Assembly: GCA_902826835.1 (NCBI GenBank)
Contig: CADEGH010000013.1
Coordinates: forward strand, 48,914 to 112,913
Direction: 5' to 3'
Source of the DNA: an uncultured bacterium
GTDB lineage: Bacteria; Planctomycetota; GCA-002687715
Length of the DNA stretch: 64,000 nucleotides
The notes beneath the pieces were generated by a model. That model had not been told where the DNA came from and searched no databases. It was given only the letters and a program-made list of their open reading frames with translations. Below, in pieces: positions 1 through 7,610 of this stretch; position 1 is the stretch's first letter; each line of letters opens with the position of its first letter. The position numbers were made by a program, and so were the translations under genes.

Positions 1-1
1 C

Positions 2-97
2 TCGGGGCAAGAGTTGTTCTTGCAGGTGATCTTCGTGGACGCGGTGGCAGCAAACGGACTTGCCGCGACCAACGGAGTTCGCGTCGCCGCGCCCTGA
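2..97 (+). CDS. C-terminal end of a secreted protein (partial)
   Basis: Only the last 31 residues are in the window, read in the second frame and ending at TGA 95-97. They end in a beta-strand-like stretch followed by ATNGVRVAAP. The pattern of a hydrophobic strand, a VD or LD, an A/S-N pair and a terminal TIP/VAP resembles the tail of the secreted protein at 54621 and the remnants near 62 kb and 63.8 kb. It is therefore probably another large exported protein with that C-terminal domain. Function is unknown. It converges on the M43 protease gene with 7 bases between the stops. Confidence 0.55.
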   Translation, partial: SGQELFLQVIFVDAVAANGLAATNGVRVAAP

Positions 98-104
98 GCT
101 GGAC

Positions 105-2165
105 TCAGAAGCCGAACCAGGCGTAGTTGCCGTTGGTCGCCGGCACAAAGACGACACGATTGGTGCCGACGGCCACGGAGGGCACGAGACCAGAGAGGCT
201 GACGGTCACGTCGTAGACGTCGTAGATCATGGCGGTGCTGTTCGGAGCGACCCCCTGGCCACCGAACGTGAACAGTGTGGAGCCGCTGTTGGTGGCGCCG
301 ACGCCGCGGGAGAGGCCGAGGAATTGGTTTTGTCCCTGATTGGCGGCTTGCGTGAGGGTGTTGAACAGAATCCCCTGCAGTCCGTCAATCTGGATCTGAT
401 TGAACTGGGTGTCGAAGTCGACGCTGAAATTCGCGAAGGTCGGCTCGGCGTAGTAGGGGACAAAATTGTAAGAAACACTGATCACCGTCGGTGACGGTTT
501 GGAGATGAGAATGATGCCGCCGGCGCTCGGGTCCAAGTCGGTCCAAAAGCCCACGAAGGGGGGGCCGCTCATCGCGCCCGCCAGGGTGACGTTCGGAGTG
601 GTGCTCCCGGTGCCGAAGCAGACGCGTCCGTTCGAAGACACGTGCAAGGTGGTGTAGGCGGTTCCGTAAAAGGTGACCGGCTGGCTGCACGGACCGCTCG
701 TCAACGGGACCGCCAAAGTGCTGTCGTCTCCGGTGGGTCCGGCGGGGAAAGTGAGATTGCATGAAGGGGGAGCGACGTTGGCCTGGCACCCCTGGCTCAG
801 CAACACGCCGTCTGGGCTCGTCGGCGTCAGTACCGCCATCTGCACTGCATAGGATCCGGCGGCGGCGAAGTTGATGGGAATCGAGAAGTTGATCGGCAGG
901 GGGGCGAACAGCGGCTGCGGGCCACCGCTGTTGAGGAACACGTAGGGAGCGGAGAAGTCGATGTTGAGCACTTGACCCCCGGCGCTCGTGATCGTGGCAG
1001 CGCTGCGGGCGATCAGCGGTCCGAACGACAGGACCAACTCGAGCGGCGGGGCGGCAAGGTTGGTTTGCATCGCGAACTGGACGGCCACGCCGGTTCCTAC
1101 CTGCGTGATGCTCGGTGCGGTGGTCGAGCCCTGCTGGCCGTTGAAGGTGACCGTAGCTCCGGCCTGATTGACCTGATAGGCCGCGGCATTGGGCATGTTG
1201 GAGCAAGCCGCCGGGCTCGTGAGCAGGCTCACTCGGGCCCCGCCTGGCGCGAACAACGCCTGCATCCGGACCTTTTGGCCCTGAGTGAACAGGTTCATGC
1301 AAGTGTCGTCGGAGTAGTCCATGTAGTTCTGGACCATATTGGTGCCACCGCAGGAACTCGTCCCCACCTGGCAGCCGTAGTTCGGGCCGTCGGCCATCGG
1401 CGTGTCGGTGACGAAGTCGTCGCCGCACATCGGCTGGTTGTCGCCCCAAATGTGGCGCAGGTTGAACCAGTGGCCGACCTCGTGGGTGGTCGTACGCCCG
1501 GCCGCCGTGCTCGGGCTCAAAGTCCCGACCCGGCCGAACGCGTCGAACCGAATGACGACCCCGTCCGTATTGGCCGCCCCTCCCGGGAACTGCGCGTACC
1601 CGAGCAATCCTCCGGAGAGGTTGCACACCCAGATATTGAGATACTGGTTCGTGGGCCAGGCGTCGCGTCCGCCCGAGGCGGTGAATTTCATCAAGTTGCC
1701 GTTCTGATTGAACGAGGTGACGTTGGTCTGGGTGCGCGTGATGCCGGTGGTGGGGGCTCCGCCCGGATCGCGGGTCGCCAAGCAAAACTCGAATTCGCTG
1801 TCCGCGGCGATGCCCTGCCACATGGCGGGTGTATTCACGGCGTCGGCGTTCTGGCGACGGAAGTCTTCGTTCAGAATGTCGATCTGCGAGAGAATCTGCT
1901 GATTCGAGATGTTCTGGCTCTGGGTGTTCCAAAGCACGTGCACCACGCAGGGAATGCGGATGAGCATGCCTTCGGCACCCGGCAGATACTGGGAGGTGAA
2001 GCTTTGGGTTTGAGCTTCGATTGCGGACTGGGCCGCGGCATACTGGGGGTCGGTGGCGAGGAGTCTTTGGTGCTCGGCCATCGTGCCGCACTGCTCTTGG
2101 GCGTGGGCAAGCAACGGAATGAGACACCACAGGGCTGAAACTCGGAGCGTGAGGCGAGGCGTCAT
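105..2165 (-). CDS. Secreted pappalysin-type (M43) zinc metalloprotease with nidogen-like C-terminal domain
   Basis: A 686-residue exported protein with an N-terminal signal peptide ending near HAQEQ. The catalytic domain carries the metzincin zinc site HEVGHWFNLRH (H228, E229, H232, H238). As in cytophagalysin/pappalysin relatives, Asn replaces the usual Gly. It is followed by an IWGDN segment and a Met-turn region with NYMDYSDDTCM. After the protease comes a domain with a GGQVLNIDF segment. From about residue 478 there is a C-terminal beta domain with HVSSNGRVCFG and a terminal NYAWFGF, shared with the proteins at 16657 and 29232. It probably degrades extracellular or cell-surface protein; the substrate is unknown. 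The family call is firm; the role of the tail is inferred. Confidence 0.87.
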   Translation of the reverse strand: MTPRLTLRVSALWCLIPLLAHAQEQCGTMAEHQRLLATDPQYAAAQSAIEAQTQSFTSQYLPGAEGMLIRIPCVVHVLWNTQSQNISNQQILSQIDILNEDFRRQNADAVNTPAMWQGIAADSEFEFCLATRDPGGAPTTGITRTQTNVTSFNQNGNLMKFTASGGRDAWPTNQYLNIWVCNLSGGLLGYAQFPGGAANTDGVVIRFDAFGRVGTLSPSTAAGRTTTHEVGHWFNLRHIWGDNQPMCGDDFVTDTPMADGPNYGCQVGTSSCGGTNMVQNYMDYSDDTCMNLFTQGQKVRMQALFAPGGARVSLLTSPAACSNMPNAAAYQVNQAGATVTFNGQQGSTTAPSITQVGTGVAVQFAMQTNLAAPPLELVLSFGPLIARSAATITSAGGQVLNIDFSAPYVFLNSGGPQPLFAPLPINFSIPINFAAAGSYAVQMAVLTPTSPDGVLLSQGCQANVAPPSCNLTFPAGPTGDDSTLAVPLTSGPCSQPVTFYGTAYTTLHVSSNGRVCFGTGSTTPNVTLAGAMSGPPFVGFWTDLDPSAGGIILISKPSPTVISVSYNFVPYYAEPTFANFSVDFDTQFNQIQIDGLQGILFNTLTQAANQGQNQFLGLSRGVGATNSGSTLFTFGGQGVAPNSTAMIYDVYDVTVSLSGLVPSVAVGTNRVVFVPATNGNYAWFGF

Positions 2166-2190
2166 GGAGGCTTCCTTGTGGAAGCCGATC

Positions 2191-4098
2191 CTACCGCAGG
2201 AGATCCAGGGCGCGCAGAATCTGGGGCAGGGGGGTCTGGAAGCGGTTCGCCAAGTCTCGGGCGCGATCCGCGGTGCGCTGGGCGTCGGAACGCCCCTTCA
2301 CCTCGAGTTCCAGCGCCGCTTGGTAGGCGAACAGGGTGGCGCCGTGGCGCCCGGAATCCGGCCCGAGGGCCATGATCTGTGCCAATCTCTCCTCGGGCCT
2401 CAGATGGCTGCGAGTCGCAGAGCGGTAGATCAGCGCGGCGGCCAGCGCGCGGGTCTCGGGAATCGCCCGCAGCGACGGCGGCATCCCTTCGAAAGCGGCT
2501 TGGGCCAGCTCGACATGATGGCTATTCGCCAAGAATGCAAACGCGGCGGGATCCCGGCTAGCCCCCCGGACCAAACGAGGCCACTCATGGACATCCGTCG
2601 GCGGAACCTCGACCATCCACACCAGGTCCTGGCGCAACGCTGCGAGTGACGCGAGCGGGATGGGAATGGCGATTCCGATCATGGCCAGGACCAAACTGGG
2701 CCAGCGGGCTTGAGGCCGGGCCGACCTTCGCACGAACCACGGAATGGTGATGGCCAAAGCGAGGGCGACACTCGCGATCTGAAAGTCGAAGTCCACGGCC
2801 TGGTGCACGAGGAAGGCGCCGAAGCCGATGGCGGCGAGGCCGGATCGACTCGGAGATGCTTGGAGCCTTCTCGAGGCCCAAAGAACGCTGCCAGTCACGC
2901 CCAATCCGATGGCGGCGTCGAGTGCCGGCTGATTGACCGAGGCTGGCAACACCGTGAGGAGCCGACACAGCAAAGGCGCGGCACCGACCGCGAGGAGAAG
3001 TCCCGCATGGAAGGCGACGCTGGCGCGGGCTGACCGCGTCTCCGCCGCGGCCTCCGTCGGCGGCCCGGATTTCCGCAGGCCGTAGACGAGCCATCCCACG
3101 AGACCCAAGAACAGGGGGCCGATTTCCACGAGTCCTTGCAGCCAGCCGTTGTGGACGTGTGCGCTCCACGCCTCGCCCGGGTCTTGCACCAACGGTGAAA
3201 ATGCCCCGAAACTCGCGTGGCCGTATCCCGTCCAGGGTAGTTCAGGGAGAAGACGCAGGGCGGCGAGCCAGTAGTCCGCCCGGTCTCCGAACGAGGCGGC
3301 CTTCGCGGGAAAGATCCAGCCGAGCCCCACTGCGGTGAGGAGCGAGACCAGGACCACGAGCGCCGCGATGCACGCGCCGCGCAGCGCGGGGGTGAGTCTT
3401 TTCCAATGCCAAAGCCCGGCGAACACGAGCGCGAGCACCAGGCTCGCGGCGGTGCCGACCGACCCCGAGCATCCGAGGCCCGCCAAGAAGAGCGCGATGA
3501 TGCAGAGTCTCGACCGCGAACTCGCAAACAGCCCCAACTGTCCCGCCCAGGCCGTTGCGAGCAGCAAGAAGCCGCCCCAAGCGTTGGGGTTGATCATGGT
3601 CGCCGCCGCCCGGTTGGAGGCGAGGAACAGGCGACCGAGGTCGCTTCGCAGCGCTTCCGGCGGCGCCTCGGCGACCGCTTCGCGAACTTGGTCGTGCAGG
3701 AAACCCCACTGGGCCAGGCTGACGAGCAACAGGTACGCCGTCACCGCCAAGGCCCCCCGGAGGACCGCAGCGCCCCACGGCGATTGACCCCGCAGAGTGA
3801 AGACCGCGGTGCCAGCGAGCAGCGCCGCGGCGAGTTCACCGGCGCGAGCCAGCCCTTCCAAGCTCGAGACCGCGGCGGCCGGCACGATGGCGAGGAGTCC
3901 GACCAGTGGCCAAATGGAGACTCGTGCCGCCTTCGAGAGCACCGCGTCGAGCAGCAACAATCCTGACCCGGCAGCAAGAAGGCAGGTGGGCAGCGCGTTG
4001 AGCGTGATCGAAACCACGGGGTCCGGTGGGAGTAGGAATCGACTGGCGAGCCCGAAGCCGAACAGGAACTCCCCGAGGTGGCGAATCGGGCTCGTCAT
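2191..4098 (-). CDS. O-antigen ligase/polymerase family membrane protein
   Basis: A 635-residue integral membrane protein with about a dozen hydrophobic segments. The periplasmic loop GYGHASFGAF followed by AHVHNGWLQGLVEIG is typical of the Wzy_C/O-antigen ligase family. A hydrophilic C-terminal part of about 150 residues looks alpha-helical and TPR-like. It likely joins or polymerises lipid-linked glycan repeat units at the outer face of the cytoplasmic membrane. The start chosen is ATG 4098, whose ATGA overlaps the stop of the WecA-like gene. A longer open frame upstream runs through that gene and is not used. Ligase and polymerase cannot be told apart from sequence alone. Confidence 0.8.
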   Translation of the reverse strand: MTSPIRHLGEFLFGFGLASRFLLPPDPVVSITLNALPTCLLAAGSGLLLLDAVLSKAARVSIWPLVGLLAIVPAAAVSSLEGLARAGELAAALLAGTAVFTLRGQSPWGAAVLRGALAVTAYLLLVSLAQWGFLHDQVREAVAEAPPEALRSDLGRLFLASNRAAATMINPNAWGGFLLLATAWAGQLGLFASSRSRLCIIALFLAGLGCSGSVGTAASLVLALVFAGLWHWKRLTPALRGACIAALVVLVSLLTAVGLGWIFPAKAASFGDRADYWLAALRLLPELPWTGYGHASFGAFSPLVQDPGEAWSAHVHNGWLQGLVEIGPLFLGLVGWLVYGLRKSGPPTEAAAETRSARASVAFHAGLLLAVGAAPLLCRLLTVLPASVNQPALDAAIGLGVTGSVLWASRRLQASPSRSGLAAIGFGAFLVHQAVDFDFQIASVALALAITIPWFVRRSARPQARWPSLVLAMIGIAIPIPLASLAALRQDLVWMVEVPPTDVHEWPRLVRGASRDPAAFAFLANSHHVELAQAAFEGMPPSLRAIPETRALAAALIYRSATRSHLRPEERLAQIMALGPDSGRHGATLFAYQAALELEVKGRSDAQRTADRARDLANRFQTPLPQILRALDLLR

Positions 4099-5177
4099 GC
4101 CCGCCTCCGTTGATTGTGGATCACCGTGAAGGTGAGAAGGAGTAAAGCTGGCCCATACACCGTGGCGGCGAGGCGCCACGGCACGTGCAAGGTCGCGGCC
4201 AAACCAGACCCCAGCGCGATCACCCACAGGCACAGGGTCGCTTGGACCTTCGTCAGCCCGAGACGCACCAAGCGGTGCGACAGATGATCGTGGCCCGGGG
4301 TGAACGGATGCACCCCTCGCAGGAGCCTCGTGATCGTCACGAAGAGTCCATCCGCCAGGGGGACCGCCAGGACCAGGAGGGGCAGATACACCGCGGCCGG
4401 GACCGCCGGCCGAGGGCGTTCCGTCGGCTCATCGAAGGTGAACGCAACGGTGAGCGCGGCAAGGAGAAAGCCCATCGAAAGGGTCCCCGCATCTCCGATG
4501 AACACGCTCGCCCGCGGAAAGTTGCGGCCCAAAAACGCGAGGAGCGCCCCGGCGACGCAGAGCAGGATCGCCACCATGAACAACTGACCCGAGGCGAGCC
4601 CCAAGACCAGCAGATGCACACACCCGAGATAGGTGACTCCGGCCATCAGCCCATTCATGTTGTCGAGGAAATTGATGGCGTTGGTGACAAACGCCACGAA
4701 CCCCGCGGTGAGGATCCAATGCAGCACCGGCGTGTCGATCCAGATCGTGATGCGAATTCCGATCGCCGCTAGAGCGAGCCCCGCCGCGAGTTCGACGGCG
4801 AGCCGTGGCCAGGCCGCGAGATCGCGTCGATCATCGAGGTGCCCCAGCACCAAGTGCACCGCGGCGAGGCCCAGGATCACCATGAGGTCGGCGGCCTTGG
4901 CGCGCACTCCCGGCAGGTGAGTGCCGAGGGCCTCGGGCACGGGAATGCCGAGGGAGGGCGCGGCAAACGCCCACAGCACACCGAGGCCGCAGGGAATCGC
5001 CACTCCGGCGAGGATGGCGATTCCCCCGGCGAGCGGCGTGGCGCGCGCATGGGACTTGCGGCCTCCGGGCTGGTCGACGAGGCCTTGGGCAGTGGCCGCG
5101 GATTCGAGCCGTGGCAGGAGGAGGTGCGTCACTCCGTAACCGAGGGCGAACAGGGCACAGGAGAGCGCCGTCAGCAT
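4095..5177 (-). CDS. WecA/MraY-family undecaprenyl-phosphate sugar-1-phosphate transferase
   Basis: A 360-residue polytopic membrane enzyme that would start a lipid-linked glycan by moving a sugar-1-phosphate from a UDP-sugar to undecaprenyl phosphate. Family landmarks occur in order: the N-terminal DQPGGRKSHARATPLAGG, a GHLDDRRDL Asp pair that binds Mg, NAINFLDNMNGLMAGV, FIGDAGTLSMG, and the cytoplasmic HDHLSHRLVRLG histidine motif. Start ATG 5177 overlaps the preceding gene's stop by 7 bases. It is followed by the O-antigen ligase-type gene with an ATGA overlap, which supports a role in surface polysaccharide assembly. The sugar specificity is not visible. Confidence 0.9.
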   Translation of the reverse strand: MLTALSCALFALGYGVTHLLLPRLESAATAQGLVDQPGGRKSHARATPLAGGIAILAGVAIPCGLGVLWAFAAPSLGIPVPEALGTHLPGVRAKAADLMVILGLAAVHLVLGHLDDRRDLAAWPRLAVELAAGLALAAIGIRITIWIDTPVLHWILTAGFVAFVTNAINFLDNMNGLMAGVTYLGCVHLLVLGLASGQLFMVAILLCVAGALLAFLGRNFPRASVFIGDAGTLSMGFLLAALTVAFTFDEPTERPRPAVPAAVYLPLLVLAVPLADGLFVTITRLLRGVHPFTPGHDHLSHRLVRLGLTKVQATLCLWVIALGSGLAATLHVPWRLAATVYGPALLLLTFTVIHNQRRRA

Positions 5178-6037
5178 GTGGAAGGACTCGGACCGAAGCT
5201 CACGCCATGGGCCGCGAGTATCTCCCGCGAGCGCAAGGCTTGTTTCGGACCCTCGTGGGAGTGGCGCCCGAGCTCCACCGCCACGATGCCGGAGAACGCC
5301 GAATCGCGCAGGCCAATAATCAGTTCCGGCAGGTCGAGATCCCCTTCCCCGAACGGCAAGTGCTCGTGGACTCTGTGCCGCATGTCCTCGATCGCGACCA
5401 GGGCTAGCCACTCGCGCTCGCGGCGGAGGACTTCGCCCGGTAATCCCTCGCCGGTTACGAGGAGGTGGCCACAGTCCAGGGACAAGCGCAGGGCGGGGGG
5501 GCTTCCGAGTCGCGTGCGCAGTGCGTGGAAATCTTGGACGGTCTCCACCAGCATCCCGGGTTCGGGTTCGAACGCGAGGGTGAGGCCGAAGGTTTGGGCC
5601 TCCTGAACCAGAGGCGCCAGTCTGGTCTCGAGCCACCCCCAGGCCTGATCCGGGGAGATCCGCGGCTCCCGTGCGCCCGACCACAAAGAAACGACGCGGG
5701 CGCCGAGAATCGTCGCGATCCGCAGGCTCCGCCGCAGGTAATCGAACCGACGCTCGAAGCCCTCGGAGGAGACCAGCGTCGGTTCGTGTTTCCGGTGGCG
5801 GTCGAGCAGGTACCGGGCGCCGGTTTCGACCGCGACCGTAAGTCCGAGATCATCGAGTCGGCGGCGAACGCGCGCAGCCTCCGTCAGGGCATCAGGTGCG
5901 AACGGATCCAGGTGGCACGTGTCGAGCGTGAGCAGCACCGCCTGGTACCCGAGTTCGGCCAGGACCCGCAATGCGTCCTCGAGCCGGTGCCCCGCAAGCC
6001 CCGCGGAGGCGTAGCCGATCCGAAACGCCGCACTCAT
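5171..6037 (-). CDS. Sugar phosphate isomerase/epimerase (AP endonuclease 2 TIM-barrel family)
   Basis: A soluble 288-residue protein with the xylose isomerase-like TIM-barrel pattern. It opens with FRIGYASAGLAG, followed by strands ending in acidic residues and His: LTLDTCHLDP, VAVETGARY, LAFEPEPGM, SLDCGHL, VAIEDMRH and VAVELGRHSH. These suit a divalent-metal isomerase or epimerase. The start ATG 6037 overlaps the ribonuclease D stop as ATGA. Its substrate is unknown. Its place just before a WecA-like gene makes a role in making a sugar for the glycan plausible, but this is inference. Confidence 0.75.
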   Translation of the reverse strand: MSAAFRIGYASAGLAGHRLEDALRVLAELGYQAVLLTLDTCHLDPFAPDALTEAARVRRRLDDLGLTVAVETGARYLLDRHRKHEPTLVSSEGFERRFDYLRRSLRIATILGARVVSLWSGAREPRISPDQAWGWLETRLAPLVQEAQTFGLTLAFEPEPGMLVETVQDFHALRTRLGSPPALRLSLDCGHLLVTGEGLPGEVLRREREWLALVAIEDMRHRVHEHLPFGEGDLDLPELIIGLRDSAFSGIVAVELGRHSHEGPKQALRSREILAAHGVSFGPSPSTC

Positions 6038-7227
6038 GCCGCGGGCCCGGCTCTCACTCCATTGCGGCGAAAGCGCGAGCGGGTGGGCGCCGGCGGATTC
6101 CGGACGATGGCGAGAATGTCCTTCGCGTAGCGCGCCAATCGGCCGGAGCCGAGGCCTTCGATTTGCGCGAGCTCGGCTTCCGTGGTCGGCTGCCGTTCCG
6201 CGATCCGTTCGATCACGGGGTTGGGCAGGATCGCGAGGGGAGTTCTCGATTCTTGGCCCATACGCCGTTTGCGCCACTCCCGTAGCCCTTCGTCGATGCC
6301 CAGTTGCTCTTCAGAGGGGCGCGGGCCTCGCTCGCCACGGACCACCTCCATCTCGTCCTCGCGATCCCGCCCCTGGGCGATCGCGCTGATCAAGGCGTCC
6401 CCGTGTTTCCACAGGTGCGCTTCGGAAAGGACCCGAGACCGGCGCAGCGCGTCGAAGTCCCTTGGCTTCAGTTCGGACAGCGCGATGAGCGCGTCGTTGT
6501 GCAGCACCCGGAAGGAAGGCACGTCCAGGGCCGCGGCGCGACCTTCGCGGTAGCGCCAGACTTCCTTCAGGACCGCGAGGCTGCGGCGATCGAGGAACTG
6601 AGCGCCCTTGATGCGCCGGAAGCCCTCCTCCTCTTGATCCTTCCCGACCCTGGGCACCTGGGCGGCCACGCGCGCGAACTCGATCTCCGCCTCCTCTTCG
6701 AGATGGGCGTGGCGCAAGTCGTCCGCGACGAACCCGCAGAGTTGGTAGAGGAACACCACGTCTTGCGCGAGGTAGGTGCGAGCGCGTTGATCGACCGGTC
6801 GGGCGCGCCAGTCGTGCTTGGCCAGGGCCTTGTCGAGGGTGACCGCGAAGTGCTTTTGCACGAGGGCGGCCAGGCCCAGCTCCGGATAACCGAGGAGGTT
6901 GCCGGCGACCGCGGTGTCGAACAGGTTCTCGATGCGGAGGCCGAAGTCCCGTTTCAGGCAAAGGACGTCGTAGTCCGCGCCGTGCAGGATCTTCAGGGTG
7001 CGGGGATCTTCGAGGATCGGCGCAAGCGGGGAGAGGTCGCGCAGGGCCACCGTGTCGATCAGGTGGATCGCGCCTCCCGACTCGAGTTGCAACCAACAGA
7101 CCTGCTCGCGGTAGGCGTGCAGACTGTTCGACTCGGAATCGAGCGCGAGGTAGGGAGCCCCCCGCAGGCGGGTCATGAGGGCCTGGAGTTCATCCCTCCG
7201 CGTCACCACCGAGACTTCGCTCATCAT
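6034..7227 (-). CDS. rnd: Ribonuclease D-type 3'-5' exonuclease with HRDC domain
   Basis: A 397-residue DEDD-family exoribonuclease that would trim tRNA and other stable RNA 3' ends. Exo I is ALDSESNSLHAY (D30, E32), Exo II is HGADYDVLCL followed by NLFDTAVAGNLLGY, and Exo III is YLAQDVVFLYQL. A C-terminal HRDC-like helical domain occupies about residues 300-380. The start ATG 7227 is followed at once by a second ATG at 7224, and the gene overlaps the upstream lipoprotein gene by 4 bases. It is embedded in an operon with cell-surface functions and no obvious RNA link. Length is typical of the family. Confidence 0.92.
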   Translation of the reverse strand: MMSEVSVVTRRDELQALMTRLRGAPYLALDSESNSLHAYREQVCWLQLESGGAIHLIDTVALRDLSPLAPILEDPRTLKILHGADYDVLCLKRDFGLRIENLFDTAVAGNLLGYPELGLAALVQKHFAVTLDKALAKHDWRARPVDQRARTYLAQDVVFLYQLCGFVADDLRHAHLEEEAEIEFARVAAQVPRVGKDQEEEGFRRIKGAQFLDRRSLAVLKEVWRYREGRAAALDVPSFRVLHNDALIALSELKPRDFDALRRSRVLSEAHLWKHGDALISAIAQGRDREDEMEVVRGERGPRPSEEQLGIDEGLREWRKRRMGQESRTPLAILPNPVIERIAERQPTTEAELAQIEGLGSGRLARYAKDILAIVRNPPAPTRSRFRRNGVRAGPAA

Positions 7228-7610
7228 GATGGAGGGAGTGTAGCGGCCAGGGCCGCGACCCGTGCATAGTTCGAGGCTTGCTCAGGATCGCGGCGTACGG
7301 GCAGGAAGAGCACGAGGGTTCGCAGTTCGCTGCGAAGGAGGGGACGATCGTCCAGGAACGAGCGGCCGCAGAGTTCGCTGATTTCGCGAGCCAAGCGCTC
7401 GAGCGTGGCTTGCGACTCCTCGGCGTCGCCACTGGAGTCCTGAAGCAACGGCTCCATGGCCGCCACGCGCTCCCGGATCGCCACGGCCGGATCGGGCAAG
7501 GCCGCGAGTTCTTCCGAGACGAGCCCGGCCGGCGGAGGGGGAGGAGGGGACGAACACGCCCCGATGCAGATCGCCAAGGCGAGGGTCACAGGCAGGATGG
7601 GCGCTCTCAT
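7224..7610 (-). CDS. Small predicted lipoprotein
   Basis: A 128-residue protein with a lipobox ICIGAC (acceptor Cys19), then a run of six prolines and an alpha-helical remainder. It should be exported and lipid-anchored. No family is recognised. It overlaps the VWA/HEAT gene upstream and the ribonuclease D gene downstream by 4 bases each (ATGA), so its translation is probably coupled to both. Function unknown. Confidence 0.7.
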   Translation of the reverse strand: MRAPILPVTLALAICIGACSSPPPPPPAGLVSEELAALPDPAVAIRERVAAMEPLLQDSSGDAEESQATLERLAREISELCGRSFLDDRPLLRSELRTLVLFLPVRRDPEQASNYARVAALAATLPPS